The notes under the pieces are model-generated. The model was not told the origin of the DNA. It did not search any database and saw only the letters and a program-made list of their open reading frames with translations. Below, piece by piece: positions 1-9,055 of a stretch of 64,000 nucleotides of DNA (position 1 is the first letter of the stretch; each line of letters starts with the position of its first letter). Position numbers and translations under genes: made by a program. Source of the DNA: Colwellia_A sp041890515 (GTDB lineage: Bacteria; Pseudomonadota; Gammaproteobacteria; Enterobacterales; Alteromonadaceae). The DNA lies in assembly GCA_041890515.1 (NCBI GenBank), contig JASDWX010000016.1:28265-92264 (forward strand). The letters are read 5' to 3'.

Positions 1-1
1 T

Positions 2-304
2 GCCGTATTAGTGGCTATTATTGTCGTTGCATGGATATTAAAGAAACTGCAAGTGGGTGGCCTAGCGGTTAATGGCCTTAAAGTCGTTACTAGTTTGAAT
101 TTAGGTTCTAAAGAGCGTTTAGTTGTCGTTCAAGTGGGAAAAAAACAATTATTACTTGGGATAACAGGACAACAAATTAATTTACTGGATACCTTAGCCG
201 AACCTATTGAAGTTAAAACCGGTGTGCCAATAGAGTTAACTCAAACATTTGCACGCTTTAGCCGCAATGCTTTAGATAAAGCCAACAGCGAAAAATACTC
301 ATGA
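2..304 (+). CDS. fliO: FliO, flagellar biosynthetic protein (5' truncated by window edge)
   Basis: This is the C-terminal part of FliO, the small membrane protein that helps assemble the FliP ring of the flagellar export apparatus. The frame is open from base 2, and the first residues (AVLVAIIVVAWILKKL) form a membrane segment. A cytoplasmic domain with the typical GSKERLVVVQVGKKQLLLG stretch follows. The GTG at 11 is only an internal codon; the true start lies upstream of the window. Its stop overlaps the fliP start (ATGA), as is usual in fliOPQR operons. Identity rests on the motif and on being immediately upstream of fliP. Confidence 0.9.
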   Translation, partial: AVLVAIIVVAWILKKLQVGGLAVNGLKVVTSLNLGSKERLVVVQVGKKQLLLGITGQQINLLDTLAEPIEVKTGVPIELTQTFARFSRNALDKANSEKYS

Positions 305-1167
305 TAGATCCCATACCACCTACTTTTTCTAAAGCGATCAAAAGTCCAGCTAATAACAATATAAAGAGAAATGTTGTTGAAAATTTTCTGATCAGTTTAT
401 TTTCTGTTAAAGGTTTTATTTTTTTATTTATACTATTAGTCGCCTTTTTCGCTAGCCAAACCGTATTAGCGGCGGATGAGTTGGGCATGTCAGCACTCAA
501 ATTAACGACAAACCCTGATGGCTCGCAAGAATATACGGTAACGCTTCAAATATTAATGTTTATGACCGCGTTAAGTTTTATTCCTGCGGCCATTATAATG
601 ATGACATCATTTACCCGAATCGTTGTTGTTATGGCTATTTTGAGGCAAGCACTTGGCTTGCAACAAACGCCATCAAACCAAGTTATCATTGGTTTAACGT
701 TATTCATGACCATGTTCATCATGACACCTGTCTATAATGAAATAAACAAACGAGCGATTGAACCTTATTTAGCGGACCAAATGACTTCAGTACAAGCGAT
801 TGATACTGCAAAAATCCCTTTAAGAGCATTTATGCTCGAACAAACTCGAATCAAAGATTTGCAAACTTTAGCGAATATGTCAGGTATTGAAACGGTTGAT
901 CAACCCACCGATTTACCGATGACTGTGATCATTCCAGCGTTTATTATCAGTGAGCTAAAAACGGCTTTTCAAATTGGTTTTATGCTCTTTATTCCATTTT
1001 TGATCATCGATTTAGTGGTGGCAAGTATATTAATGGCAATGGGTATGATGATGTTGTCACCGATGATTGTTTCATTACCTTTTAAGTTAATGTTATTTGT
1101 ACTTGTAGATGGTTGGAATTTAGTTATAGGTACCATTGCTACGAGCTATGGGATGGGGAGTGGCTAA
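301..1167 (+). CDS. fliP: FliP, flagellar type III export gate protein
   Basis: FliP is a core subunit of the FliPQR export gate in the flagellar basal body. The protein is 288 residues, longer than the roughly 245-260 usual for the family. The extra length lies in an N-terminal extension before the hydrophobic segment at about residues 38-57. The body carries the FliP signature regions (FTRIVVVMAILRQALGLQQ, then LFIPFLIIDLVVASILMAMG). No other ATG, GTG or TTG start lies closer to the hydrophobic segment, and the ATG overlaps the fliO stop by four bases, so this start is kept. It overlaps fliQ by one base. Confidence 0.95.
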   Translation: MIDPIPPTFSKAIKSPANNNIKRNVVENFLISLFSVKGFIFLFILLVAFFASQTVLAADELGMSALKLTTNPDGSQEYTVTLQILMFMTALSFIPAAIIMMTSFTRIVVVMAILRQALGLQQTPSNQVIIGLTLFMTMFIMTPVYNEINKRAIEPYLADQMTSVQAIDTAKIPLRAFMLEQTRIKDLQTLANMSGIETVDQPTDLPMTVIIPAFIISELKTAFQIGFMLFIPFLIIDLVVASILMAMGMMMLSPMIVSLPFKLMLFVLVDGWNLVIGTIATSYGMGSG

Positions 1168-1436
1168 TGAATCCAGAAGTATTTGTCGACATACTGAGTG
1201 ATGCATTATTTTTGGTTATCATTCTTGTCTGTGCCGTTATTATACCTAGTCTATGTGTGGGATTAGTTGTTGCCGTTTTTCAAGCCGCAACGTCTATCAA
1301 TGAGCAAACGCTAAGTTTTCTTCCTCGTCTTTGTGTCACGTTATTGGCTTTGATTTATGGAGGGCATTGGCTAGTACAAAAATTAATGGATTATACCATT
1401 AGGCTGATTGCCAGTATCCCCAGTGTGGTGAGTTAA
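1167..1436 (+). CDS. fliQ: FliQ, flagellar type III export gate protein
   Basis: FliQ is a small two-helix membrane subunit of the FliPQR export gate. I chose the ATG at 1167, which overlaps the fliP stop (TAATG) and gives the normal 89 residues starting MNPEVFVDIL. An in-frame ATG at 1113 would only add residues read out of frame from fliP. Two hydrophobic helices flank the conserved AVFQAATSINEQTLSFLP loop. The stop again overlaps the next ATG by one base, so fliO to flhB look translationally coupled. Confidence 0.95.
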   Translation: MNPEVFVDILSDALFLVIILVCAVIIPSLCVGLVVAVFQAATSINEQTLSFLPRLCVTLLALIYGGHWLVQKLMDYTIRLIASIPSVVS

Positions 1437-2218
1437 TGGAATTCACTGAATCAGTTATTATGCAATATATAGCTGATTTTATTTTACCTTTCGCGCGTAT
1501 TTCTGCGCTTATAATGTCGATGATAGGCTTTGGTTCAAAGATCATTCCAGGCAAAGTTAAACTTTTTCTCTGTGTCGCATTAACCATTACTGTTATGCCT
1601 GCTATCCCTGCGTCACAAGTAGGTTCTCTTTTTTCTTTTCAAACGACCTTTCTTATTTTTGAACAAATGATCATTGGTATAGCGCTTGGATTTGTAACCG
1701 TAATGGTGCTAAATACCTTTACCTTGGCTGGCCAGGTTATTGCGATGCAAACAGGGTTAGGATTTGCCTCACTTGTTGACCCTGTTAGTGGGATGAATGT
1801 TCCAGCAGTAGGACAATTTTTCTTAATTTTATCAACACTTATGTTTTGGGCAATGGACGGACACTTAACCTATATTCAATTTATTGTTGCGAGCTTTGAA
1901 ACTCTACCTATAGGAGCATATCAATTTACGCCTGACAAGTTTAAAGAATTAGCTGAATGGGGAGCTTGGATGTTTGCAACGGCGTTATCATTAGCATTAG
2001 CGCCCGTTACCGCTATGTTATTGATTAATTTTTCTTTTGGTATTATGACGCGTGCTGCTCCTCAATTAAATATTTTTTCCATTGGTTTTCCTGTAACCAT
2101 GTGTGCCGGTTTATTAATTATGTGGTTAACGATGGGCAACTTCTTTACGCATTATGAATTACAATGGCAACGTGCACTTGAGTTTAGCTGCCACCTGATT
2201 GAATGTAAGGGGCGTTAA
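1436..2218 (+). CDS. fliR: FliR, flagellar type III export gate protein
   Basis: FliR completes the FliPQR gate through which rod, hook and filament subunits leave the cytoplasm. The 260-residue length is normal, and the protein is almost entirely hydrophobic helices. The family hallmark GFASLVDPVSGMNVPAVGQF is at about residues 116-135. It starts on the ATG that overlaps the fliQ stop and ends on the ATG of flhB, again TAATG coupling. In some bacteria FliR is fused to FlhB; here they are separate genes. Nothing unusual seen. Confidence 0.95.
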   Translation: MEFTESVIMQYIADFILPFARISALIMSMIGFGSKIIPGKVKLFLCVALTITVMPAIPASQVGSLFSFQTTFLIFEQMIIGIALGFVTVMVLNTFTLAGQVIAMQTGLGFASLVDPVSGMNVPAVGQFFLILSTLMFWAMDGHLTYIQFIVASFETLPIGAYQFTPDKFKELAEWGAWMFATALSLALAPVTAMLLINFSFGIMTRAAPQLNIFSIGFPVTMCAGLLIMWLTMGNFFTHYELQWQRALEFSCHLIECKGR

Positions 2219-3348
2219 TGGCTGATTCTGATAGCGGTGAAAAAACAGAAGAACCCACGGCAAAAAAACTTTCTGACGCAAGAAAGAAAGGCCAAATAGC
2301 GCGTTCAAAAGATCTGGGTACCATGTTTGTATTGGTAGGTAGTGCTGTCGCTATGATGCTCGTCGGTGGCATGTTAACAGAAAGCTTATCAATAATTATG
2401 ACAAGATCTTTTACTTTGACACGAGAGGAAGTCATGGATATTCATGCTCTCTATAATGTGCTTAGAGGTACGGTCGTTAATCTTATTACGCCATTGGTCT
2501 GGATTTTTTTTATTATTATGTTTGCAGCTTTTGTGGGGAATACGATGTTAGGAGGCATGAGCTTCTCTGCTGAAGCAATGGCACCTAAACTCAGTAAAAT
2601 GTCACCATTAGCAGGTTTTAAGCGTATGTTTGGTATTAAAGCGCTTGTAGAATTAGTTAAATCACTCTTGAAATTTTTTGTCGTTTTTATTGTTGCCTAT
2701 TTATTATTGAGTAGTTTATTTGAAGAAATTTTAGGGTTGAGTCTAGAAGCTATCCCCTTAAATTTTGAACATGCCGTGACCATGCTGCAGTGGATGTTTT
2801 TAGTATTAGCGTTATCTATTGGTATTATTGCCGCTATAGATGCCCCTTACCAAACGTGGGATCACACGCGGCAGTTAAAGATGACAAAACAAGAAATTAA
2901 AGATGAAAACAAAAACACTGAAGGTAGTCCTGAGGTTAAAGGTCGTATTCGACGTGCCCAATATGAAATGTCCCAACGAAGAATGATGCAAGATGTTCCT
3001 AATTCTGATGTCGTGATCACCAACCCTACACATTATGCCGTTGCCTTAAAATATGATCTTGAACAAGGTGGGGCACCGATGTTAGTGGCTAAAGGCATCG
3101 ATCAAATGGCCATACACATCCGTACTATTGCCAAAGAAAACGATGTGGAAATTATAACTTCACCTGCCTTAGCTCGCTCTTTATATTATTGCGCAGAAGC
3201 GAATGAAGAAATCCCTGAAGAACTTTTTGCCGCGGTTGCTCAAGTGCTTGCTTTTATTTTTCAACTTAATGAGCACAAAAAAGGTAAAGCAAAAAGGCCA
3301 ACACCTATTGCTAAAAATCTTCCTATCCCCGACGACTTTAAATATTAA
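2218..3348 (+). CDS. flhB: FlhB, export apparatus switch protein
   Basis: FlhB changes export specificity from rod/hook to filament substrates through self-cleavage of its cytoplasmic domain. The protein is 376 residues: a charged N-terminus (SGEKTEEPTAKKLSDARKKG), four membrane segments, then the soluble domain. The autocleavage motif NPTH is intact at residues 269-272. It is the last gene of the fliOPQR-flhB run. A 128-base gap holding a probable sigma-54 promoter follows before flhA, so flhA may start a separate transcription unit. Confidence 0.96.
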   Translation: MADSDSGEKTEEPTAKKLSDARKKGQIARSKDLGTMFVLVGSAVAMMLVGGMLTESLSIIMTRSFTLTREEVMDIHALYNVLRGTVVNLITPLVWIFFIIMFAAFVGNTMLGGMSFSAEAMAPKLSKMSPLAGFKRMFGIKALVELVKSLLKFFVVFIVAYLLLSSLFEEILGLSLEAIPLNFEHAVTMLQWMFLVLALSIGIIAAIDAPYQTWDHTRQLKMTKQEIKDENKNTEGSPEVKGRIRRAQYEMSQRRMMQDVPNSDVVITNPTHYAVALKYDLEQGGAPMLVAKGIDQMAIHIRTIAKENDVEIITSPALARSLYYCAEANEEIPEELFAAVAQVLAFIFQLNEHKKGKAKRPTPIAKNLPIPDDFKY

Positions 3349-3421
3349 TTCTAATGTTAATCAGTAAGTTAATGTTATTTTTGTCTGTTTATTGTTCATT
3401 CAATTTTTTTTTGGATGAGTT

Positions 3422-3437
3422 TGGTCTACTTATTGCT
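3422..3437 (+). promoter_or_regulatory. Probable sigma-54 (RpoN) promoter for flhA
   Basis: TGGTCT at 3422-3427 and TTGCT at 3433-3437 give GG and GC separated by exactly ten bases, as sigma-54 promoters require. The site lies 40-55 bases before the flhA ATG. In Vibrio and relatives the flhA operon is RpoN/FlrC-dependent, which fits. The -24 element lacks the preferred CAC, so this is a good but not perfect match. Confidence 0.5.
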
Positions 3438-3476
3438 ATTTCATGATATGCGTCAAAAAAATATCATAAGAGTAAA

Positions 3477-5579
3477 ATGCAGTTAGCAGCCACCTTTGAA
3501 CGTTTAAAAAAGAATAAGCTAAACCTATTTTCTGGTTTAGGTACGCCGTTACTTATCATGGCGGCTCTGGGCATGGTTATTCTACCGATGCCTGCTTTTT
3601 TACTCGATATACTTTTTTCTTTTAATATCGCCTTATCCTTAGTGGTATTACTGATTACTGTTTATACCCTAAAGCCACTTGAGTTTGGCTCCTTTCCCGC
3701 GGTGTTGTTAATAGCGACTATTTTACGTTTAGCGCTAAACGTTGCGAGTACGCGAGTCGTACTGCTAGAAGGGCATGAAGGTCCTGATGCGGCAGGTAAA
3801 GTGATTGAAGCCTTTGGCTCGGTAGTTATTGGCGGTAACTATGCCGTAGGTTTAGTGGTATTTATAATATTGATCATAATTAACTTTGTTGTTGTTACTA
3901 AAGGTGCAGGAAGAATTGCTGAAGTAACAGCCCGTTTTACTTTAGATGCTATGCCGGGTAAACAAATGGCAATAGATGCAGATCTCAATGCAGGCTTTAT
4001 TACCGCCGATCAAGCCAGAGAGCGCCGTATTGAAGTCACCAGTGAAGCTGATTTTTATGGTTCGATGGATGGTGCGAGTAAATTTGTAAAAGGTGATGCG
4101 GTTGCTGGAATATTAATTTTATTGATTAATATTATCGGTGGACTCGTTATAGGTATGGTTCAACATGATTTAAATTTTGATAGTGCAGTTGAAATATATA
4201 CGCTATTAACGATTGGTGATGGTCTTGTCGCTCAGATACCGGGCCTCCTATTGTCAGTGGGTACAGCGATTGTTGTTACTCGCCAAAATACCTCGCAAGA
4301 TATGGGAGAGCAGGTCAGCAGTCAGTTAGGTCAAGAGCGTTCATTGTATATCGCTGCCGGCGTTATGTTCGTTATGGGAATTATTCCAGGCATGCCTCAT
4401 TTTGCTTTTTTATTCTTTGCTTTCATGATTTCAGGAACAGCCTTCATTAGCGGTAAACATAAAATAGCCAAAGAGAAAGAATTAGCAGATAAGTCAGAAG
4501 CTGCCTTGGTTGAAACCGAACAACAAGAAGCGGAAGTTAAAGATTTAGGTTGGGATGATGTAAACCATGTCGATGTTATTGGCTTGGAGATTGGTTATCG
4601 ATTAATACCGCTTGTAGATAAGTCTCAAGGTGGAGAATTACTCAATCGTATCAAAGGTGTACGTAAAAAACTATCTCAAGAGTTTGGCTTTTTGGTGCCC
4701 GCGGTACACATTCGCGACAATCTTGATTTAGATCCAAATATCTATCAAATATCATTAATGGGCGTCACTATTGGTGAAGCTGAGATCCGTCATGATCATG
4801 ACCTGGCGATTAATCCTGGGCAAGTTTTTGGAAAGTTAGATGGAGTCGCTACAAAAGATCCTGCTTTTGGATTAGAAGCTGTATGGATAAAACAAGCACA
4901 GCGTGAACACGCGCAATCCCTAGGTTACACCGTAGTCGATGCATCAACTGTTCTAGCTACACATCTAAGTCAGATATTAACAAACAATGCCGCACAACTG
5001 CTTGGTCATGAAGAAGTGCAAAACCTACTTGATATGTTAGGGAAAAACTACCCTAAATTAATTGAGGGCTTGATCCCCGATGTTTTAACCCTTGGAACAC
5101 TCGTTAAAGTATTACAAAATTTAATGAATGAAGGTGTTGCTGTTCGTGATATGCGCAGCATTATTCAAACACTTGTTGAATATGGCCCTAAATCTCAGGA
5201 CCCAGAAATTTTAACGGCTGCTGTGCGCATAACACTTCGTAAATTCATTGTACAAGAGTTGGTTGGCCCTGTTACCGAAGTACCTGTCATAACATTGGCG
5301 CCAGAGTTGGAACAGATGTTGCACCAGTCTATGCAAATGGCTGGAGACGATGGCGCAGGCATTGAACCGGGTTTAGCAGAAAGACTACAAAAATCATTGA
5401 CTGACGGTGCTCAACAACAAGAAATGGCGGGTGATACGCCGATATTGTTAACCTCAGGAATTTTACGAGCAGTACTTGCTAAATTTGTTAAATATACTAT
5501 TCCAGGTTTACGTGTGATTTCTTACCAAGAAATCCCTGACGATAAGCAGATAAAAATAGTGAGCGCCATTGGTCAATAA
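3477..5579 (+). CDS. flhA: FlhA, flagellar export gate protein
   Basis: FlhA is the large export-gate component that docks chaperone-substrate complexes. The protein is 700 residues, the normal length. It has an N-terminal half of about eight membrane helices (residues ~20-320), a charged linker near 330-360, and a large cytoplasmic domain. The FHIPEP-family signature around RLALNVASTRVVLLEG is present at about residues 83-98. It is the first gene after the intergenic gap with the sigma-54-like site. flhF, flhG, fliA and che genes follow on the same strand, the polar-flagellum arrangement of vibrios, shewanellae and pseudomonads. Confidence 0.97.
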   Translation: MQLAATFERLKKNKLNLFSGLGTPLLIMAALGMVILPMPAFLLDILFSFNIALSLVVLLITVYTLKPLEFGSFPAVLLIATILRLALNVASTRVVLLEGHEGPDAAGKVIEAFGSVVIGGNYAVGLVVFIILIIINFVVVTKGAGRIAEVTARFTLDAMPGKQMAIDADLNAGFITADQARERRIEVTSEADFYGSMDGASKFVKGDAVAGILILLINIIGGLVIGMVQHDLNFDSAVEIYTLLTIGDGLVAQIPGLLLSVGTAIVVTRQNTSQDMGEQVSSQLGQERSLYIAAGVMFVMGIIPGMPHFAFLFFAFMISGTAFISGKHKIAKEKELADKSEAALVETEQQEAEVKDLGWDDVNHVDVIGLEIGYRLIPLVDKSQGGELLNRIKGVRKKLSQEFGFLVPAVHIRDNLDLDPNIYQISLMGVTIGEAEIRHDHDLAINPGQVFGKLDGVATKDPAFGLEAVWIKQAQREHAQSLGYTVVDASTVLATHLSQILTNNAAQLLGHEEVQNLLDMLGKNYPKLIEGLIPDVLTLGTLVKVLQNLMNEGVAVRDMRSIIQTLVEYGPKSQDPEILTAAVRITLRKFIVQELVGPVTEVPVITLAPELEQMLHQSMQMAGDDGAGIEPGLAERLQKSLTDGAQQQEMAGDTPILLTSGILRAVLAKFVKYTIPGLRVISYQEIPDDKQIKIVSAIGQ

Positions 5580-5666
5580 TTACGATGTACGTAGTTCGCA
5601 GCAGAAAATATCGGTCGTTCAATAGCATGGTAATAAACGGCGATTGCAGTTGATAAGGGGTTAGTT

Positions 5667-7244
5667 TTGAAAATAAAACGTTTTGTAGCAAAAGATATGA
5701 AAAGTGCTTTGGCAAAAATCAAAGAAGAGTTAGGTTCTGACGCTGTTATCATGTCAAATAAACGTGTAGCTGAAGGTGTTGAATTAATGGCTGCGGTTGA
5801 CAATAACGTAGAAATTAATGAGACAAAAAAACCAACGCGTACTCCAAATTCCTCTGAAAAAAGAACCGTTGCTGAACCAAGTGAAAGGCTGGCCCGTTCG
5901 ATTAAAAATGATGTTGTTAATATTGGAAACAATAACCCATTAATGAATTCATCCGCTCAAAATAGTATGAGTGGAGAAAGTGCAGCTATACCATCAGATA
6001 GTTTAGCGGCATTGTTAAATCGTCAAGTTCAGCACTCTCCAGCAAAAAATAGACCCGGTGTTAATCAAGCCAAACATGATAAAATTGCACAAGCGGCTGC
6101 AAAATTAGCGCAAAATAATACGAATAATTCCGAGCAAGTGCCTGTTTCAATTCCGTCAAATGATATAGAGCAACAATTTAAAAGTTTTACTGATCGCCTA
6201 GAACAAAATAGTGATCATACAACAAACCATTATCAGGACACTTCTCAGAGCCAACAACAGTCAACAGCGCCAGAAATTAATTCAATCAATACACAAAATG
6301 TAAATAATGACGATTTAGAAAAAATGAAACATGAAATGTCTTCTATTCGTGAATTATTAGAGCACCAAGTCTCTGGTCTAATGTGGCAGGATATGGCGCA
6401 AAAGGATCCCTCTCGTGCAATGCTGGTAAACCGTTTAATGTCTTTGGGCATGAATGAACAAGTTTCAGATCAAATTGCGGGTTATATCCCTGCACAAAAA
6501 AATGATCAAGATACATGGGCATTAGCGAAAAAATTTATAGGCCAACAAATTAACACGACTAACAATGATATTATCCATCGCGGCGGCGTGGTGTCATTAG
6601 TTGGACCAACAGGTGTTGGGAAAACAACAACCGTTGCAAAATTAGCGGCGAGGTTCGCACAAATTAATGGTTCAGACCAAGTCGTGATGATTTCTACTGA
6701 TAACTATCGTATTGCTGGTTTTGAGCAATTAGCAACGTATGGACGTATTATTGGTTGTGAAGTCAAACTAGCAACAGATGCAAAATCGTTAGATCTTCTG
6801 TTACAACAGTTTTCAAAAAAGAAACTCATCCTTATTGATACAGCAGGTATGGGGCAACGAGATATGCGTTTAGCTAAACACTTAACAACGTTAGTTTCAA
6901 ATGCACGTGTAAGAATTCGTAATTATTTAGTGCTAGCAGCTAATACTCAACAACGTGTTATGCAAGAAAATGTAGAACGCTTTAAAAAAGTACCATTAGC
7001 GGGTTGTATATATACAAAAATTGACGAAAGTCTAAGTATTGGTGAAATAATATCAACATCAATTCAAAATGGCTTAGCAATAGGTTACCTTACAGATGGG
7101 CAAAGAGTTCCAGAAGATATTAAAGTTGCAAATGCTGAAAAACTGGTTACGCTAGCAGATAAAATGACAGCCAAAAATCAAACCAATAATCCGATAAATT
7201 GGCGAATTGCACCAACAACAGTAAATACCGCTGTATTCCCATAA
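5667..7244 (+). CDS. flhF: FlhF, SRP-type GTPase placing the polar flagellum
   Basis: FlhF is an SRP-family GTPase that recruits early flagellar parts to the cell pole. The start is a TTG at 5667 preceded by AAGGGG at a suitable distance; the N-terminus MKIKRFVAKDMKSAL is the family's basic B domain. Residues ~60-230 are a low-complexity, Asn/Gln-rich linker. The NG domain follows, with GPTGVGKTTT from residue 313, DNYRIAGFEQL, LIDTAGMGQRD and TKIDE. At 525 residues the length is within the range of polar-flagellate FlhF proteins. It acts with FlhG, encoded next. Confidence 0.96.
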   Translation: MKIKRFVAKDMKSALAKIKEELGSDAVIMSNKRVAEGVELMAAVDNNVEINETKKPTRTPNSSEKRTVAEPSERLARSIKNDVVNIGNNNPLMNSSAQNSMSGESAAIPSDSLAALLNRQVQHSPAKNRPGVNQAKHDKIAQAAAKLAQNNTNNSEQVPVSIPSNDIEQQFKSFTDRLEQNSDHTTNHYQDTSQSQQQSTAPEINSINTQNVNNDDLEKMKHEMSSIRELLEHQVSGLMWQDMAQKDPSRAMLVNRLMSLGMNEQVSDQIAGYIPAQKNDQDTWALAKKFIGQQINTTNNDIIHRGGVVSLVGPTGVGKTTTVAKLAARFAQINGSDQVVMISTDNYRIAGFEQLATYGRIIGCEVKLATDAKSLDLLLQQFSKKKLILIDTAGMGQRDMRLAKHLTTLVSNARVRIRNYLVLAANTQQRVMQENVERFKKVPLAGCIYTKIDESLSIGEIISTSIQNGLAIGYLTDGQRVPEDIKVANAEKLVTLADKMTAKNQTNNPINWRIAPTTVNTAVFP

Positions 7245-7268
7245 TTTGTGCAAAGATCTGAACTTTAA

Positions 7269-7303
7269 ACCTATAAAAACATGCAGATTTTATGTTTATA
7301 GGT
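7269..7303. repeat. Inverted repeat between flhF and flhG
   Basis: ACCTATA...ACAT at 7269-7282 and ATGTTTATAGGT at 7292-7303 can form a hairpin with a two-base bulge in the left arm. There is no T-run after it, so it does not look like a normal intrinsic terminator. It may be an operator or an RNA structure that adjusts flhG relative to flhF. Only the pairing is seen; the role is a guess. Confidence 0.4.
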
Positions 7304-7356
7304 ATATACTGAATTTAATTGATAGATTTTCGTAAGAAAGCAGAGAAATACGATAA

Positions 7357-8199
7357 ATGAATGATCAAGCAAGTGGCTTAAGAAAAATGCAAAATTCTGA
7401 ACAAATAAAAGTCATCGCGGTATCTGGAGGTAAAGGCGGAGTAGGTAAAACGAATGTTTCGCTTAATACGGCTATCGCTTTAGGTCAACTAGGAAAAAGA
7501 GTCTTAGTGTTAGATGCCGATTTAGGTCTAGCAAACGTTGATGTTATGCTCGGTTTACGGGTTAAACGTAATCTTTCTCATGTACTTTCAGGAGAATGCG
7601 AATTAGACGATATTATCGTTGAAGGTCCTGCGGGTATCAATGTTATTCCTGCTACGTCAGGTACACAGTCAATGGTAGATTTAACACCTGCCGAACATGC
7701 AGGGTTAATCCGCGCTTTTAGTGATATGGATACTAAGTTCGATGTATTGATTGTTGACACGGCTGCTGGTATTTCTGACATGGTATTAAGTTTCTGCCGA
7801 GCATCACAAGATGTTATGTTAGTCGTTTGTGATGAACCAACCTCAATTACTGATTGTTATGCTTTAATGAAACTATTAAGTCGAGATCATGGTGTATTTA
7901 AATTTAAAGTTGTTGCCAATATGGTTCGTAGTCCAAAAGAAGGCCAGCAACTATTTGGTAAACTTGCCAAAGTTTCAGACCGATTCTTGGATGTGGCGTT
8001 AGAACTTGTTGCGGTAATACCTTTTGATGAAAATATCAGGAAATCAGTAAGAAAACAACAAGCCATTGTTGAAGCTTATCCAAAATCACCCGCTTCCATT
8101 GCTATTAAATCTCTTGCAGATAATCTCATTAGATGGCCGGTTCCTAAACAGCCTTCAGGGCATTTAGAGTTTTTTATTGAGCAACTGTTAGATCAATAA
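7357..8199 (+). CDS. flhG: FlhG (FleN/MinD-like) flagellar number regulator ATPase
   Basis: FlhG is a MinD/ParA-type ATPase that limits the number of polar flagella, acting against FlhF and, in Vibrio and Pseudomonas, on the FlrA/FleQ master regulator. The 280-residue protein has the deviant Walker A motif SGGKGGVGKT at residues 23-32 and the switch segment VLDADLGLANVDVMLGL typical of FlhG. DTAAGISDMVL is the Walker B region. The short N-terminal stretch before the Walker motif (about 22 residues) fits FlhG, where the activating DQAxxLR-like motif (here DQASGLRKM) stimulates FlhF GTPase activity. Confidence 0.96.
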   Translation: MNDQASGLRKMQNSEQIKVIAVSGGKGGVGKTNVSLNTAIALGQLGKRVLVLDADLGLANVDVMLGLRVKRNLSHVLSGECELDDIIVEGPAGINVIPATSGTQSMVDLTPAEHAGLIRAFSDMDTKFDVLIVDTAAGISDMVLSFCRASQDVMLVVCDEPTSITDCYALMKLLSRDHGVFKFKVVANMVRSPKEGQQLFGKLAKVSDRFLDVALELVAVIPFDENIRKSVRKQQAIVEAYPKSPASIAIKSLADNLIRWPVPKQPSGHLEFFIEQLLDQ

Positions 8200-8275
8200 A
8201 AACAATTAGACACTAGCTAAGAGTATTTCATTGCAAGAGCTTAATTTTCACATAATCATTAACGAGTGAGCGATA

Positions 8276-8995
8276 GTGGTAAAACCAAATGCTTACAGTA
8301 TTCAAACTGATAAAACTGCAATAATCTCGCAGCACACAGTTTTAGTTAAAAGAATTGCTTATCACTTATTAGCAAGATTGCCTGCTAGTGTACAGGTAGA
8401 TGATCTTATTCAATCAGGAATGATTGGCCTCCTTGAAGCATCTACTAATTTTGATCACAGCAAAGGGGCCAGTTTTGAAACCTTTGCTGGCATTCGTATT
8501 CGTGGTGCTATGCTTGATGAAATACGTCGTGGAGACTGGACTCCCCGTTCAGTTCATAAAAATAGTCGTATGGTAACTGAAGCGATAAAAGTGCTTGAAG
8601 CAAATTTAGGTCGAGATGTAACTGATATTGAAGTCGCTGAAAAACTTGATATTTCGTTAAATGACTACCATCATATCCTTAGTGAGGTAAGTACGGGTAA
8701 AATAATCGGTATAGAAGATCTTAGTGTTAGTGAAGACTCTTTATCAAAGTTGGAAGATGTTAATAATAACGATCCCTATGATAATATTGAAAAAATAGTT
8801 TTTAAAAAATCGTTATCAGAGTGCATTTCCACTTTACCCGAACGCGAAGCTCTAGTACTGTCACTATATTACGATGAAGAGTTGAATCTTCGAGAAATTG
8901 GTCAAGTGCTTGATGTCAGTGAGTCGCGTGTTAGCCAAATTCATAGTCAAGCAATGCATCGATTAAAAGGACGAATGCATTCTTGGCAAAGTTAA
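8276..8995 (+). CDS. fliA: FliA, sigma-28 for late flagellar genes
   Basis: FliA is the flagellar sigma factor for filament, motor and chemotaxis genes. The start is GTG at 8276 after an in-frame leader with GAG. The 239-residue protein has region 2 (DDLIQSGMIGLLEA, FETFAGIRIRGAMLDEIR), region 3, and a region 4 helix-turn-helix (LREIGQVLDVSESRVSQI). It sits between flhG and cheY in the order seen in Vibrio, Shewanella and Pseudomonas. The product should be held inactive by FlgM, which is not in this window. Confidence 0.96.
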   Translation: MVKPNAYSIQTDKTAIISQHTVLVKRIAYHLLARLPASVQVDDLIQSGMIGLLEASTNFDHSKGASFETFAGIRIRGAMLDEIRRGDWTPRSVHKNSRMVTEAIKVLEANLGRDVTDIEVAEKLDISLNDYHHILSEVSTGKIIGIEDLSVSEDSLSKLEDVNNNDPYDNIEKIVFKKSLSECISTLPEREALVLSLYYDEELNLREIGQVLDVSESRVSQIHSQAMHRLKGRMHSWQS

Positions 8996-9055
8996 GTAAA
9001 GTAAGTAGAATATAAATATAATTCGAATTTTAAAATGTTCTCACCGGAGAGTGCC

